Below, one piece after another: positions 1 through 8,749 of a stretch of 18,875 nucleotides of DNA. The position numbers and the translations under genes are program-made. Source of the stretch: Annulohypoxylon bovei var. microspora (Eukaryota; Ascomycota; Sordariomycetes; Xylariales; Hypoxylaceae); the NCBI GenBank assembly GCA_022836615.1, contig MU405489.1:1-18875 (forward strand), given 5' to 3'. Each line of letters opens with the position of its first letter. The first letter of the stretch is position 1. The notes under the pieces were generated by a model. That model was not told where the DNA came from, ran no database searches, and was given only the letters and a program-made list of their open reading frames with translations.

Positions 1-75
1 CCCTGACCTGACCTGTTGAAGATCAGGTCCCTGACCTGACCTGTTGAAGATCAGGTCCCTGACCTGACCTGTTGA
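1..75. repeat. 28-bp tandem repeat, 2.7 copies
   Basis: Two exact 28-bp units (1-28, 29-56) and a 19-bp partial unit (57-75). Each unit contains ACCTG and CAGGT separated by TTGAAGAT, so the array is rich in short inverted repeats. The 13-base core TTGAAGATCAGGT recurs at 4596-4608. The array runs off the left edge, so its full copy number is unknown. Confidence 0.9.
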
Positions 76-262
76 CCCTTTAAGTGGTTGAAGCTATGGT
101 TACAGCTGTGTCTGTTGTAGCCGTTGCGGTTGTTGCCCCTGTTTCGTCGATTTCAACCAATCAGAGCCTTGCATTTCCTTTCCCCCGCAACCTTATTTTT
201 ACCTTCTTTTGCTTCGCCCCTTGATCGTTCATTTTTTTACAGGTTAATTTTACCTTAATCAG
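76..262. other. GC-normal edge segment without a supported gene
   Basis: Base composition is ordinary here and changes sharply to AT-rich DNA near 250. The stretch 105-140 is a degenerate GTTG/GTTGY repeat. A 42-codon ATG-to-TGA frame (96-224) begins with a hydrophobic Val/Ala-rich run, but it comes from the repeat and has no recognisable domain, so I do not call a gene. Confidence 0.5.
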
Positions 263-427
263 TTTGTAATAAATATGAGAAAATACCAGTATATTAATTT
301 TATTTAAACGAATCGAATGAATTTTATTACATCATTTAAGATTTTCTCGTCGTTAAATAATAATTAATTAAAAAGTTATTAAAAAGTTATTAAAAAGCTT
401 TTATAAAAAAACAACTTATAAAAAAAT

Positions 428-494
428 AATTAAGCCACATTAATAAGTGCTTTTAAACTTAAATAAACTAATCTTGCCTTAATGTGGCTTAATT
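428..494. repeat. 16-bp perfect inverted repeat, 35-base spacer
   Basis: Arm 428-443 (AATTAAGCCACATTAA) is the exact reverse complement of arm 479-494. The arms keep a GCCACA core in otherwise AT-only surroundings. It could be a very short TIR element or a hairpin; no clear target duplication is visible. Confidence 0.75.
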
Positions 495-1684
495 AATTTC
501 GTGTTTTTCAAGTGTTAAATCCATTTATTATAATTTAACCATTCACTTTTTAACGATTAATTAAGTTAAAATAATATAATTTAATTTATTTAATTTAACT
601 TTAAATACACTTTTAAACCTTTTTAATTATAATAAATTTAAACGTTCTTTTAATGTAATATAATTAATTAAAAAACATACTTAAAATTAATAAAAGTAAA
701 TTAAAGCATGGGCTTTTAAAATTAAAAATACATTTACTTGTATAGGGATTTATATAAAAATAATTATACCACGCTTTACTTAAATAAAAAATAAATTAAT
801 TTCTTTATATTTATTAATGTATTTACTTAAATATTTTCTTAGGTATTTAATTTTATTTAACCCCGTTATAATAACCCTTTATAAATTCGGGGCAAAAATT
901 AATTTTATAATCGTTTTTAATATTATTATTTAAATTTAATTTGAAACTTAATTTATAATGTTTCGGTGTATAACGTATGTTAATAATTTCTTCGTATATT
1001 ACGATAAAAATTTATTATAAAGCTTTATAATTTTTTTATTAATAATTATTAAAGGTTTAATTAATAATTATTTAAATAAAATTAATAATAAATTTATAAT
1101 ATTATTACGTATTTTATTTTTAAAAGTTTTAATCGATATTATTTAAAGTTCGTATGTTTTATTTTTTTTTAAATCTCGCTTTTTTTAATGGTTTTAATTA
1201 TTAAAAATAAAAACGAATTTAAAGGTTTAAAATTAAATGCTTTTAAATTAATAAATTTTTAAACATTTCTTTTTATTATAATTTATTATAATAATAATTA
1301 TTAATTTAAAAAATTTTCTCGTTTATTTAATTTAATTTACGTTAAAAATTAAAGTTTAATAATTAATTAATCCATAATTAATCGTTTTTTAAAAAATAAT
1401 AAATTATAAAATATTATATATTTTTAAAAAAATATTTTTAAGAAAATTAAAAAAAAGTTTAAAACGTATTTATATATAAAGATTTTTAAAGCATCGGCGT
1501 TAAACGTACATCGGGCTTATAATTATTATATAATTTATAAATATTAAATTTTATGCATTATAAAAGGTATAATTTATTAAAAAAATAAAATGTAATTTTA
1601 TTTTTTAAATAATTTATTTAATTTTACGTTTAATTAATTGATTACGTAACGTGATTTACCACCGAAAAATCGAAATTTCGTGAC

Positions 1685-1860
1685 ATTAATTAACTTATTA
1701 ATTAATATATTAATTAACTTATTAATTAATATATTAATTAATTTATTTATTAAATAAATAATTAATTAATTAATTAAAACCTTGGTTTAAAAGTTAATTA
1801 ATTTAATAATTAATTAAATAATTAATTAATTTATTTATTAATTAATTAATAAATTAAATA
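1685..1860. repeat. AT-only palindromic tandem array (TTAATTAA type)
   Basis: Reiterated TTAATTAA and ATTAATAT words. Around 1686-1740 a unit of about 24 bases built from ATTAATTAACTTATTAATTA is repeated twice. The tract is self-complementary at many scales and could extrude hairpins. It may be the RIP end-product of an older repeat. Confidence 0.65.
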
Positions 1861-2669
1861 ATTTTTTAATTTTTTAATAAAAAAAACACATTTTTACATA
1901 AAAAGCTTTTACCGTTTTTTAAACCTTTAAATTTTATTTTTATTTTTAACTTTAATTTTATTTTTACTTTTAACCTTAATTTTAACCATTAACCTTACAT
2001 AATTTTAAAAGTTTACGTAATTTTAAAAACTTAATTTTTAATTTAAATTAATTCGTTTTTATATAATTAAATAAAAGCTTTTAAAATAAATAAATAATTA
2101 ATTTTTTAAAAAATAACTTTTACGTTCGAAAAGTGGTTTAAAAGTAATTTAACGTATAATTTAAAAGGTGGTTAATTAAAAAAATAATTCGAAAAAGTTA
2201 TTACACGCATATATAATTAAAAAATAAATTTTTAAAAAATATATTTAATTAAAAAATAAATGAACTTAATTAATTAAAAACGTTTTATTAATGTTAATTA
2301 AATTTAAAAGGGTTTATTAATTTTTTATTAATTAATTATTAATTAATTATTAATTATTTTATTAATTATTTATTAATTTATTAATAATTATATAATTAAT
2401 TATTTAAAAAATTTTAAACGTAATAATGTTTTTTAAACGAATAAGTTTATATTATTATATAATAATTAATAATTCATTTTATTATTATATAAATAATATA
2501 AAATGTAAAATTTAATGCGTTTTTAAATTTATAATTATTATAATAAAATTAAAAAAAATTTAAAAGTTTTAAATGATTTATTAAATTAATAAAATTTAAA
2601 AAAATTATATTTTATAAAAACGTATAAATAAAAGTTTAATAAAAATTATAATCCATGTTTTCCACGTAA

Positions 2670-2742
2670 TATTTATATAATATAAAATATTATAATATAT
2701 TATACGATATTATATATAAACGTAATGTAATTTATTATTTTT
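2670..2742. repeat. dispersed repeat, copy at 8408-8478
   Basis: About 72 bases match 8408-8478 in the same orientation, including the block ATATAATATAAAATATTATA. The mismatches are mainly C/T and G/A. Both copies sit in AT-rich desert; parent element not identified. Confidence 0.6.
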
Positions 2743-3239
2743 ATAATAATAATTATTTAAAAAAATAAATTACGTTTTTAAACTTTTTAATTTTAAAAAA
2801 AAATAATAATAATAAAATTAAAATTTAAAAATATTATATTATTATAAATTTAAATTAATAAATTAAAAAAAACCTTGAAAAAATTAACGGTTAAATACGA
2901 AAATTTTAACGATATAATATTATTATTTTTATTTTTATTAAAAAATAATATAAATTTATAATAAAAATAATTTAAATGGAAATTATTTAAAAAAATTTAT
3001 TTAATAAAATTTAATAATTTTTTTATATAATTAAAAATGTTAAATATAACGTTAAAATTAATCGATTATATTAAAAAAATATTATTTTAATAAATAATTT
3101 AAAAATAATTAATATTATTTATAATAACGTTTATAAAATTTTATTAAAATTAATAATAAAATTAAAATAAAATTTTATTATAATTATTTAATATTATATA
3201 AATTATTAAATATATAATAATTAATAAAAAATATTATTA

Positions 3240-3248
3240 TAAAAAAAT
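3240..3248. repeat. left target-site duplication of TIR element E
   Basis: TAAAAAAAT here is repeated exactly at 3989-3997, directly outside the inverted repeats of the 740-bp element. The A-rich content makes the match less decisive than the other duplications in the window. Confidence 0.6.
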
Positions 3249-3988
3249 GAGCGTTGTTATTTAAGTTATGTCCTTTTTATTATTCAGGTTATACTTCGTT
3301 ATAAAATCATTTTATTAAATTCGAAAACCCGGGCTTTTTATTATTTATTTTGTTATAACTTTACGGATATGCTTGCCATTAATATTAAATTAACACCATT
3401 AAAACGTTGAAATTTAATTGTATTAAATAAAATTAAATGCATTTAATATAGCTAAGTATTAAAAAAGTTATAAGCGTTTGAAGTTTAAAAGGCGTTATAA
3501 CGTACGTTATAATAAGTTTTTAAACCTTTTATTTTATTATTTATTTAATCGAACATTTAATGATTTAATTTTTATATCCTTTTTATATATATCTTATAAT
3601 ATTTTTATAAATAATATAAATATAAAACTTAAACTATATTTATTCGCTTTGAAATTAAATTTTGAATTTTATAAAAAAGGTTTTGAAATTTTATTAATTT
3701 TATTCGCAAAAATATTAAAGAAAGTAAATGTAAAAGTTATATATTATAAAAGAATCGTTATATTTTACTCGATTTTTTCTTAATTTCGATGTAATTAAAT
3801 TTATTTATTATATGATTTTTTTAATTATCGAATGAATATAATTATAAAATGGTAATTATAACGGTAGTAAAATTATTATAAAATAAAAACGAAAAGGCTT
3901 GGGTTTCCGGATTTTAAAAATAAAAATTACTTGGAATTACGTGACATAACTTGGATAATAAAAAGGATATAACCCGGATAATATCGCT
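3249..3988. mobile_element. 740-bp non-autonomous TIR element E (9-bp duplication)
   Basis: The first ~100 bases are the imperfect reverse complement of the last ~100. Shared blocks include GTTAT-TCCTTTTTATTAT-CA-GTTAT near the tips and AAACCCGGGC / AAACCCAAGCC further in. Most mismatches between the arms are C/T or G/A, so the arms were probably identical before RIP. A 9-bp duplication (TAAAAAAAT) flanks it, the length typical of Mutator-like elements, though A-richness lowers confidence. The interior encodes nothing recognisable; its longest open frame (3478-3783) starts at TTG and encodes a low-complexity Asn/Ile/Phe/Leu/Lys-rich product expected by chance in AT-rich DNA. Confidence 0.7.
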
Positions 3989-3997
3989 TAAAAAAAT
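3989..3997. repeat. right target-site duplication of TIR element E
   Basis: Exact copy of the TAAAAAAAT at 3240-3248. Confidence 0.6.
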
Positions 3998-4180
3998 TCG
4001 AAACGATTAAATATAACGATAATAATTTTATTATATATATTATAATTTTTATATATTTCGTTAATTAAAATAATAATATAAAAAATAAAATTATAAATAT
4101 ATAAATGCGAACACGTTTTATTTTTAACGTTAAAAATAAAATAAAAAAATAAACCGTTTAATAATAAAATTTATTATTTT
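3998..4180. other. AT-rich spacer
   Basis: A/T-rich sequence with remaining C and G mainly in CpG, ending abruptly at the GC-normal island. No feature recognised. Confidence 0.5.
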
Positions 4181-4197
4181 AATCCGTCCGGAGGACA
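4181..4197 (+). repeat. 17-bp terminal inverted repeat, left arm
   Basis: AATCCGTCCGGAGGACA is the exact reverse complement of 5209-5225. The pair coincides with the left edge of the GC-normal island. Confidence 0.75.
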
Positions 4198-4240
4198 CTA
4201 TTACGCTCAAACTTTTTTTAATTACGTAAACAATTAGTCA

Positions 4241-4309
4241 TTAATTGATAAGGTAATTGATAAGGTAATTGATAAGAAACTGATAAGTAATTGATAAGAA
4301 ACTGATAAG
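4241..4309. repeat. ATTGATAAG / ACTGATAAG minisatellite
   Basis: About six tandem units ending in TGATAAG, first spaced by GGTAAT and then alternating GAAAC and TAAT. TGATAA matches a fungal GATA-factor site, but here it is most simply a repeat unit. Confidence 0.8.
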
Positions 4310-4339
4310 CCGTTTCGCGCTTAGCTGGCTCGGGCGCAA

Positions 4340-4515
4340 CGCTTTCAATTGGTTAAATTCTCCCACACCTTTGATTGGGTGCATCCTCTTTTTAGACCCA
4401 CCTTTCAATTGCCCGCGCACCCAGCAGCCTTTTAAGCCACCCTTTCAATCAGCCACCCTTCGAGCCCCCCTTCGAGCCCCCCTCCAAGCCACTTTTTGAA
4501 CCACCTTTCGAACGC
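4340..4515. repeat. GC-island repeat shared with 16095-16215
   Basis: The block with ATTGGTTAAA, TTTGATTGGGTGCATC, GACCCAC-TTTCAA and TTTTTGAACCACCTTTYGAAC matches 16095-16215 in the same order and orientation. The match is clearly imperfect but collinear over more than 100 bases. Both copies are in GC-normal islands, so the islands appear to share a source. Confidence 0.7.
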
Positions 4516-4595
4516 AGGGGCCACTTTCCCAGGGGCTGATTAGTCACCCACTTTAGGAGCTTTTACTTAGCTGTATAAAAACGAACTGACCTGGG

Positions 4596-4608
4596 TTGAA
4601 GATCAGGT
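4596..4608. repeat. core of the 28-bp repeat from the left edge
   Basis: TTGAAGATCAGGT, identical to 13 bases of each unit at 1-75, and again preceded by GACCTG. It is followed by two similar copies of CTTCAARACCACGTA. Confidence 0.7.
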
Positions 4609-4639
4609 CTTCAAAACCACGTAAGCCTTCAAGACCACG

Positions 4640-4716
4640 TAGGGTTAGTGGTTAGGTTAGGGTTAGGGGTAAGGATAGGATTAGGGTTAGGGGTAAGGTT
4701 AGGATTAGGGTTAGGA
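4640..4716 (+). repeat. degenerate interstitial TTAGGG-like array
   Basis: A run of GGTTAG, TTAGGG, TTAGGGG and GGTAAGG words, i.e. the fungal telomere repeat with frequent one-base variants. Degeneracy and the position inside the window point to an interstitial relic rather than a functional telomere. Confidence 0.75.
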
Positions 4717-4718
4717 TC

Positions 4719-4741
4719 CGGGGGTTTGGGGGGCGGTGGGA
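4719..4741 (+). other. G-run cluster, potential G-quadruplex
   Basis: Three long G runs in close succession (GGGGG, GGGGGG, then GGTGGG), immediately after the TTAGGG-like array. This satisfies the usual sequence pattern for G-quadruplex formation on the + strand. Structure formation is inference. Confidence 0.45.
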
Positions 4742-4762
4742 GCCCCCCATGTGGGAATGTGT

Positions 4763-5190
4763 TCTTTTTGCCAGTAAGTCAGTAAGCTGTTTAACCCGTT
4801 GTTTAATCTGTAAGTAAGTAAGTTAGTAAGTAAGTCAATCAGCTGTTCAACCAGTTGTTGAATCAACCAAGCAGGCAATCAATCAGTCAATCAATCAGTT
4901 AACCAGGTATTCAACCAGTCAACCAGTCAGTAAGTCAGTCAGGTATTTAGTCAGGTATTGAGTCAGGTATATAGTCAGGTATTTAGTCATCTATTCGATT
5001 AATTGACCAATTGACCAATTAACCAATCCATCACTTAGTCAGTAAGTCAACCAGTTTTTGAACCAGCTATTCAACCAGCTTTTCAACCAGCTTTTCAACC
5101 AGTTTTTAGACCAGCTTTTCAACCAGGGTTTCAACCAGTCAGTAAGTCAGTCAATCAATCAGTCAATCAGCTGTTGGGTCAAAAGTCAGT
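4763..5190. repeat. cryptic AGTC/AATC/ACCAG simple repeat with 12-bp minisatellites
   Basis: Over 400 bases composed of AGTCAGTA, AATCAGTC and AACCAG words with a 4-base rhythm. Two regular 12-bp arrays stand out: AGTCAGGTATTT about four times from 4937, and AACCAGCTTTTC about seven times between 5050 and 5138. Replication slippage on AGTC-type words would explain it. No gene is present. Confidence 0.8.
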
Positions 5191-5208
5191 CAATTAGATG
5201 AGTGGTGA

Positions 5209-5225
5209 TGTCCTCCGGACGGATT
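5209..5225 (-). repeat. 17-bp terminal inverted repeat, right arm
   Basis: TGTCCTCCGGACGGATT, exact reverse complement of 4181-4197. Confidence 0.75.
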
Positions 5226-5232
5226 CTGTCTT

Positions 5233-5328
5233 TTTTTCCACCCTATTGCCCCCCTTTCCCACCCCCTTTCCCACCCCGTTTTCCACCCCGTTGTCCACCC
5301 CTTTTCTCCCCCGTTTTCCCCAACCAAC
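5233..5328 (+). repeat. C/T-rich minisatellite (CCACCCCGTTTTC-like)
   Basis: Tandem degenerate units such as CCACCCCGTTTT and CCACCCCTTTTC. The + strand is nearly pure pyrimidine, so overlapping open frames on both strands (5190-5504) are artefacts of the repeat, giving Pro/Phe- or Gly/Lys-rich low-complexity products. Confidence 0.75.
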
Positions 5329-5343
5329 AGCTTTCTGCGAAGA

Positions 5344-5489
5344 AAAATTTTTGGGGTCTTTTTTTTCTTTTTCCCGGTCCCCGTAACTTTGGGAGGGCAA
5401 AAACGCCCCGGAGCTTGCGAAGGTCGCGTTTTCCCGGACATTGTGAAGGGCCGTACCGGGTAAAAGAAAAAAAAGACCCCAAAAATTTT
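5344..5489. mobile_element. 146-bp fold-back sequence F, copy 1
   Basis: The left 35 bases (5344-5378) are the reverse complement of the right 36 bases (5454-5489) apart from one substitution and a one-base slip. The tips read AAAATTTTTGGGGTC followed by a T run and CCCGGT. The central GC-rich part contains ACGCCCCGGAGCTTGCG. A second copy in inverted orientation begins at 18785 and is nearly identical over its visible 91 bases. No target duplication is clear here; it may be a MITE or the terminus of a larger element. Confidence 0.7.
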
Positions 5490-6304
5490 AATATTATATT
5501 TTAATAATACCCCGCGGGTAAAAAAACGGCGTTTTTAATTGGTTAAAACCTTTATTAATAAATTATTATTTCATTAAATATTTTTATAAAATAATATATT
5601 TTTTAATTTAAATAAGTTTCGTAATTAAACATTAATATTTTAACGATTTATATTATAAAATAACTTTTAATTTAAATTATTTAATAATATATATTTTATT
5701 TTAATGTATAATTTAATTATTAAAATATGTAATGTTTTACTTTAATTTCATACGGTTTTATAATTATTTCGCCGGTCGTATATAATAATTTCCGAAGGTC
5801 GTTTAACGTTTTATAATTATTAATATATTTCATAAAATGTATTAATAAAAATAATAATAATAATAATATAATTTAATTTATATAATTAAACTTTTATTTA
5901 TATTAATTTTAAAATTAATTATAAATTAATTAAAAGTTTTTTCGTAAAATTATTTAAATAAAAAAATAAAAAAAAATAAAAAATTAACGATTAAATGAAA
6001 AGGTATATTTATATGCATTAAACTTTATATAAAAAACCAAGTACTTCGAATTAATAACCATAGCGTATTGATAAAGATTTTAATTAATTAAAAAATATTA
6101 TTAAAATGTAATATTATTAAAATAATAAATTTCTTAATAATATATTTTATTAAAAATATTTATAATTATAATATAAATAATAAAAAATAATTTTATTTTA
6201 AAGTTTTATAATTATATTAATAAAACATTTAATAAAAGTAATAATTATATTATTAAAAATTAAAATAATAAAAATTATTAAAAATGTAAAAAGCTTAAAT
6301 ATAT
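5490..6304. other. AT-rich RIP-like stretch
   Basis: Return to AT-rich sequence after the GC island, with isolated CpG-containing words. No domain, RNA gene or repeat of note seen. Confidence 0.55.
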
Positions 6305-6312
6305 TTATTAAA
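6305..6312. repeat. left 8-bp target-site duplication of element C
   Basis: TTATTAAA, repeated exactly at 7146-7153 directly outside the element. Confidence 0.8.
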
Positions 6313-7145
6313 GAGTTTTACTATTTCAATAGTATTGGATTTCAATAGTGTGGCTCAGGTCCGGGTACGGCTTCTCTGATTCGTCGAAATCCTTATCGAT
6401 AAGCCCTCACCACACCAAAACCCCTTCCTGGGCGCATACCTCTTTACACTCGAATAACCTTTCAATACAACTACTACTCAATTGATAATTAACATATAAT
6501 TAAAGCTCTCAAGTCGGCGATTCGAAATATGTAAACAGCTTCTCGATGCAGACCTTGTGAGGTGGGAAAATGGCTGTTTTAACCCGTCCCGGGGGTGTTT
6601 TTTCGGCCCGGGTGTCTTTACCATTGCCCGGTGGCCCCGGAGGTCTTAAGTTGCCTACACACTCCCATCTTTACACCTGAATAACCTGACAAGGAAAGCC
6701 TGCATTAGATTCAAACTGGATATTAACATAGCCCTCGAAAGCCGCAATCGAACGATCCAGGTTTCATTAAGCTGGCTTTATTACAGATGTAGATATAAGG
6801 CAAAAAGTAAGATAGGTTGTAGGGAACGAAAAGCTTTAGGGGGTATCACGTGCGACCGGAAGAGCTAGGCGCGGGCTAAAGCAACGGTTTTCTCCCGTTA
6901 TACAGCCTGCATCAAGAATCCGTTTACATATTTCGATTCAGCTAATTGAGAGCTTTAATTCGATTGTAAATATCTTTTGAAGAAAGCTGATATTGGAAGG
7001 TTATTTGAGTGCAAAGAGAGATTCACCCTTACAGCGGTTTTCGTGTGGTGATGGCTTATCGATAAGAATTTCAACCAATTAAACAAGCCGCGCCCGGACC
7101 TGAGCCACACTATTGAAATCCAATACTATTGAAATAGTAAAACTC
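6313..7145. mobile_element. 833-bp non-autonomous long-TIR element C (hAT-like, 8-bp duplication)
   Basis: The outer 53 bases are perfect inverted repeats (GAGTTTTACTATTTCAATAG onward). Imperfect complementarity continues to about 6553 on the left and 6905 on the right; shared inner blocks include TTATCGATAAGCC, TCACCACAC, ACTC-AATAACCTT, AATTAAAGCTCTCAA and CGAAATATGTAAAC. Exact 8-bp duplications flank it, the length made by hAT transposases. The central part (about 6665-6760) holds a third, direct-oriented diverged copy of the subterminal block (TCTTTACACCTGAATAACCT). No transposase reading frame exists, so mobility would need a transposase in trans. Base composition is normal: it is not visibly RIP-mutated although its flanks are. 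Confidence 0.88.
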
Positions 7146-7153
7146 TTATTAAA
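7146..7153. repeat. right 8-bp target-site duplication of element C
   Basis: TTATTAAA, exact copy of 6305-6312. Confidence 0.8.
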
Positions 7154-7182
7154 ATTACCGTAATAATAACGAAATTTACGAA

Positions 7183-7190
7183 ATTAATAA
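7183..7190. repeat. left 8-bp target-site duplication of element A
   Basis: ATTAATAA, repeated exactly at 7909-7916. Confidence 0.8.
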
Positions 7191-7908
7191 CAGCAACACT
7201 AAATCTGCAGTATTGATTGGCTAAATCTGCAGTACACTGCCACAGCGAAGGTCCGAGCTCAATCGGTACAAGTTTCGCCATACAATCCCCCATACAAATC
7301 AAGGTATCTCTTTTAGCCACTTCGCGGCTAGCGCCACGGCCAGGAACACCAATTTCACCTGATTTCAACCACAACTTCAGACAGCCGCATCGTACTCGAT
7401 ATCCAATTTCAATTAATATAAAGCTGGTATTATACAATCGTATTTAAAGGCCTTTCTAACAAACCAGGTTGCATGTTTCTAAGACAAATATACGTCATGT
7501 TCTAAACCTTCGAAACTGGACTGGTTTTACACATGCGACCGGCGGCTGGGTAGGTGTGGCCCAGGTATGGCTGAAGCATGGTCGCATAGACAAGTGATCT
7601 GTTTTCAATTGAGTTTACCCAACTAAATAATTGAAATAAAATATAATAATGGGATGCAACGATAGCTCTTGAAAAGCGCTTTTAAAAGATTACTTTCCTT
7701 AGTCAATTGAAGTTGTTTTAATGTGGCAATAATTGATTGAATTGGAGCGAATGTCTGATGGGGGATGGGCTGGCAGGGGTTGAAAAGAGTACTTGCGTTT
7801 GTATGGGAGTTTGTATGGCGAAGCGTGTACCGATTGAGCCCGGACCTTCGCCACAGTGGCTGTGTACTGCAGATTTAGCCAATGGGCACTGCAGATTTAG
7901 TGTTGCTT
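7191..7908 (+). mobile_element. 718-bp hAT-like MITE, element A
   Basis: Begins CAGCAACACTAAATCTGCAG and ends with its complement (one mismatch at the terminal base). About 130 bases of imperfect terminal inverted repeat follow, including a second internal copy of CTAAATCTGCAGTAC about 24 bases further in and the shared block GCGAAGGTCCG-GCT-AATCGGTACA. An exact 8-bp duplication (ATTAATAA) flanks it. No transposase frame is present; open frames crossing it have no domain and run across the boundaries. Element B at 8750-9474 is the same family in the opposite orientation: the left 150 bases here match the right end of B almost perfectly, while the centres differ considerably. Not RIP-mutated. 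Confidence 0.9.
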
Positions 7909-7916
7909 ATTAATAA
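7909..7916. repeat. right 8-bp target-site duplication of element A
   Basis: ATTAATAA, exact copy of 7183-7190. Confidence 0.8.
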
Positions 7917-8517
7917 ATCGGTATAAATAATTTTAAATTAATATAAATAATTTTTTAAATTTAAAAAACGTTATACGTTAAAAACGTTATTAAAATAAAT
8001 AATAAAACCGTAAAATTAATTAATTATTTATTAAGTTTTATATAAAATTATTAAAAAATAAAAATATATTATAATTTATTAAAATAATTAATTAATTAAA
8101 CCTTTAAAAATAAAAATATAAATAATAATAAAATTTTTATAATATATATAATAATAATTAAAAGTTAAAAAAATTAATAATAAAGTTAAAATAAATTAAA
8201 TAAAATTAAAAAAACCGAATTAAAGTTAAAAAAACCGATAATAAAATTAAAAATAATGTTTTTAAATAATATTAACGTTAAAAAAAATATATTAATAATA
8301 AAAAGATTTTATTAATTAAAAAACATTTTATAATTTTATATAATTTTATATAATTTATATTATATAAAATTAAATTTATTTAAAATTAAAAATTAATAAT
8401 TTATACGTTTATATAATATAAAATATTATAATATATTATATAATATTACACGTAAATATAATATAATTTATTATTTTAATTATTATATTTTTAATATTTA
8501 ATTTTTAAAAATATAAA
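7917..8517. other. AT-rich stretch upstream of the LTR nest
   Basis: AT-rich RIP-like DNA. The part 8408-8478 is a dispersed repeat also present at 2670-2742. TTAAAAAAACCGA occurs twice near 8207-8240. No coding signal. Confidence 0.55.
8408..8478. repeat. dispersed repeat, copy of 2670-2742
   Basis: Same orientation as the copy at 2670-2742, differing mainly by C/T and G/A transitions. Confidence 0.6.
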
Positions 8518-8741
8518 TATTATAAATTAAAAAATTAAAAAATTAATTAAAATAAAAATTAACGCGAATTTATATTATAATTATAAATATAATAAACGTA
8601 AATTTTTATAATAAAATTATTTTTAATTTTAAATAAATCGTTAAAATTATTAAAATATATATAAAAAAAGTTTTTACGTTAATTAATTTAATTAATATTT
8701 TTAAATATAAATATTATAATTTTAAAAATAAAAAATTATAT

Positions 8742-8749
8742 TTTTTTAT
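8742..8749. repeat. left 8-bp target-site duplication of element B
   Basis: TTTTTTAT, repeated exactly at 9475-9482. The uninterrupted LTRs of copy 1 carry a comparable T-run at the matching position (around 10412-10425), which supports a simple insertion. Confidence 0.8.

Larger units (their letters stand above)
263..3239. other. AT-rich RIP-like desert
   Basis: Almost 3 kb of extremely A/T-rich DNA dominated by TTAATTAA, AATTTAAA and TTATAA words, with stops in all frames. Most of the few remaining C and G bases lie in CpG. This fits old transposon DNA exhausted by RIP. I recognise no protein domain. A piece at 2670-2742 matches 8408-8478 with mostly C/T and G/A differences, which shows that at least part of it is repeated. 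Confidence 0.75.
4181..5225. mobile_element. putative 1,045-bp inverted-repeat-bounded island
   Basis: A GC-normal block between perfect 17-bp inverted repeats, inserted in AT-rich DNA on its left. It has no coding capacity and consists mostly of short tandem arrays: GATAAG-type repeats, pyrimidine-rich CCACC/GAGCCCC runs, TTAGGG-like repeats and 12-bp minisatellites. No target-site duplication could be found, and the GC-normal DNA continues beyond the right arm to about 5489, so the element assignment is an inference. Alternatively this is a patch of subtelomeric-type repeat in which the inverted repeat is coincidental to the boundary. Confidence 0.5.

Noticed and set aside
96..224. 42-codon ATG frame with a signal-peptide-like start
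   Set aside because: The hydrophobic start comes from a GTTG repeat, there is no supporting domain or context, and the length is within chance.
3478..3783. 101-codon open frame on the + strand
   Set aside because: It begins at TTG, not ATG, encodes a low-complexity Asn/Ile/Phe/Lys/Leu-rich product, and lies inside a RIP-mutated TIR element. AT-rich DNA gives such frames by chance when TAA is locally missing.
4937..5138. CRISPR-like regularly spaced repeats
   Set aside because: The units are contiguous 12-base tandem repeats without unique spacers, in a eukaryotic context.
4181..5225. Assignment of the island to a named DNA transposon superfamily
   Set aside because: No target-site duplication (TA, TTAA, 8 or 9-10 bp) could be found beside the 17-bp inverted repeats and no transposase is present.
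5190..5504. Overlapping 62-100 codon frames on both strands
   Set aside because: They all read the C/T-rich minisatellite and the fold-back sequence in different frames. Products are Pro/Phe- or Gly/Lys-rich and no domain is visible.
7126..7447. Open frames of 103 (minus strand) and 76 (plus strand) codons over the left end of element A
   Set aside because: They cross or abut the transposon boundary and target duplication and match no transposase. The family copy in element B keeps only short parts of the frame.
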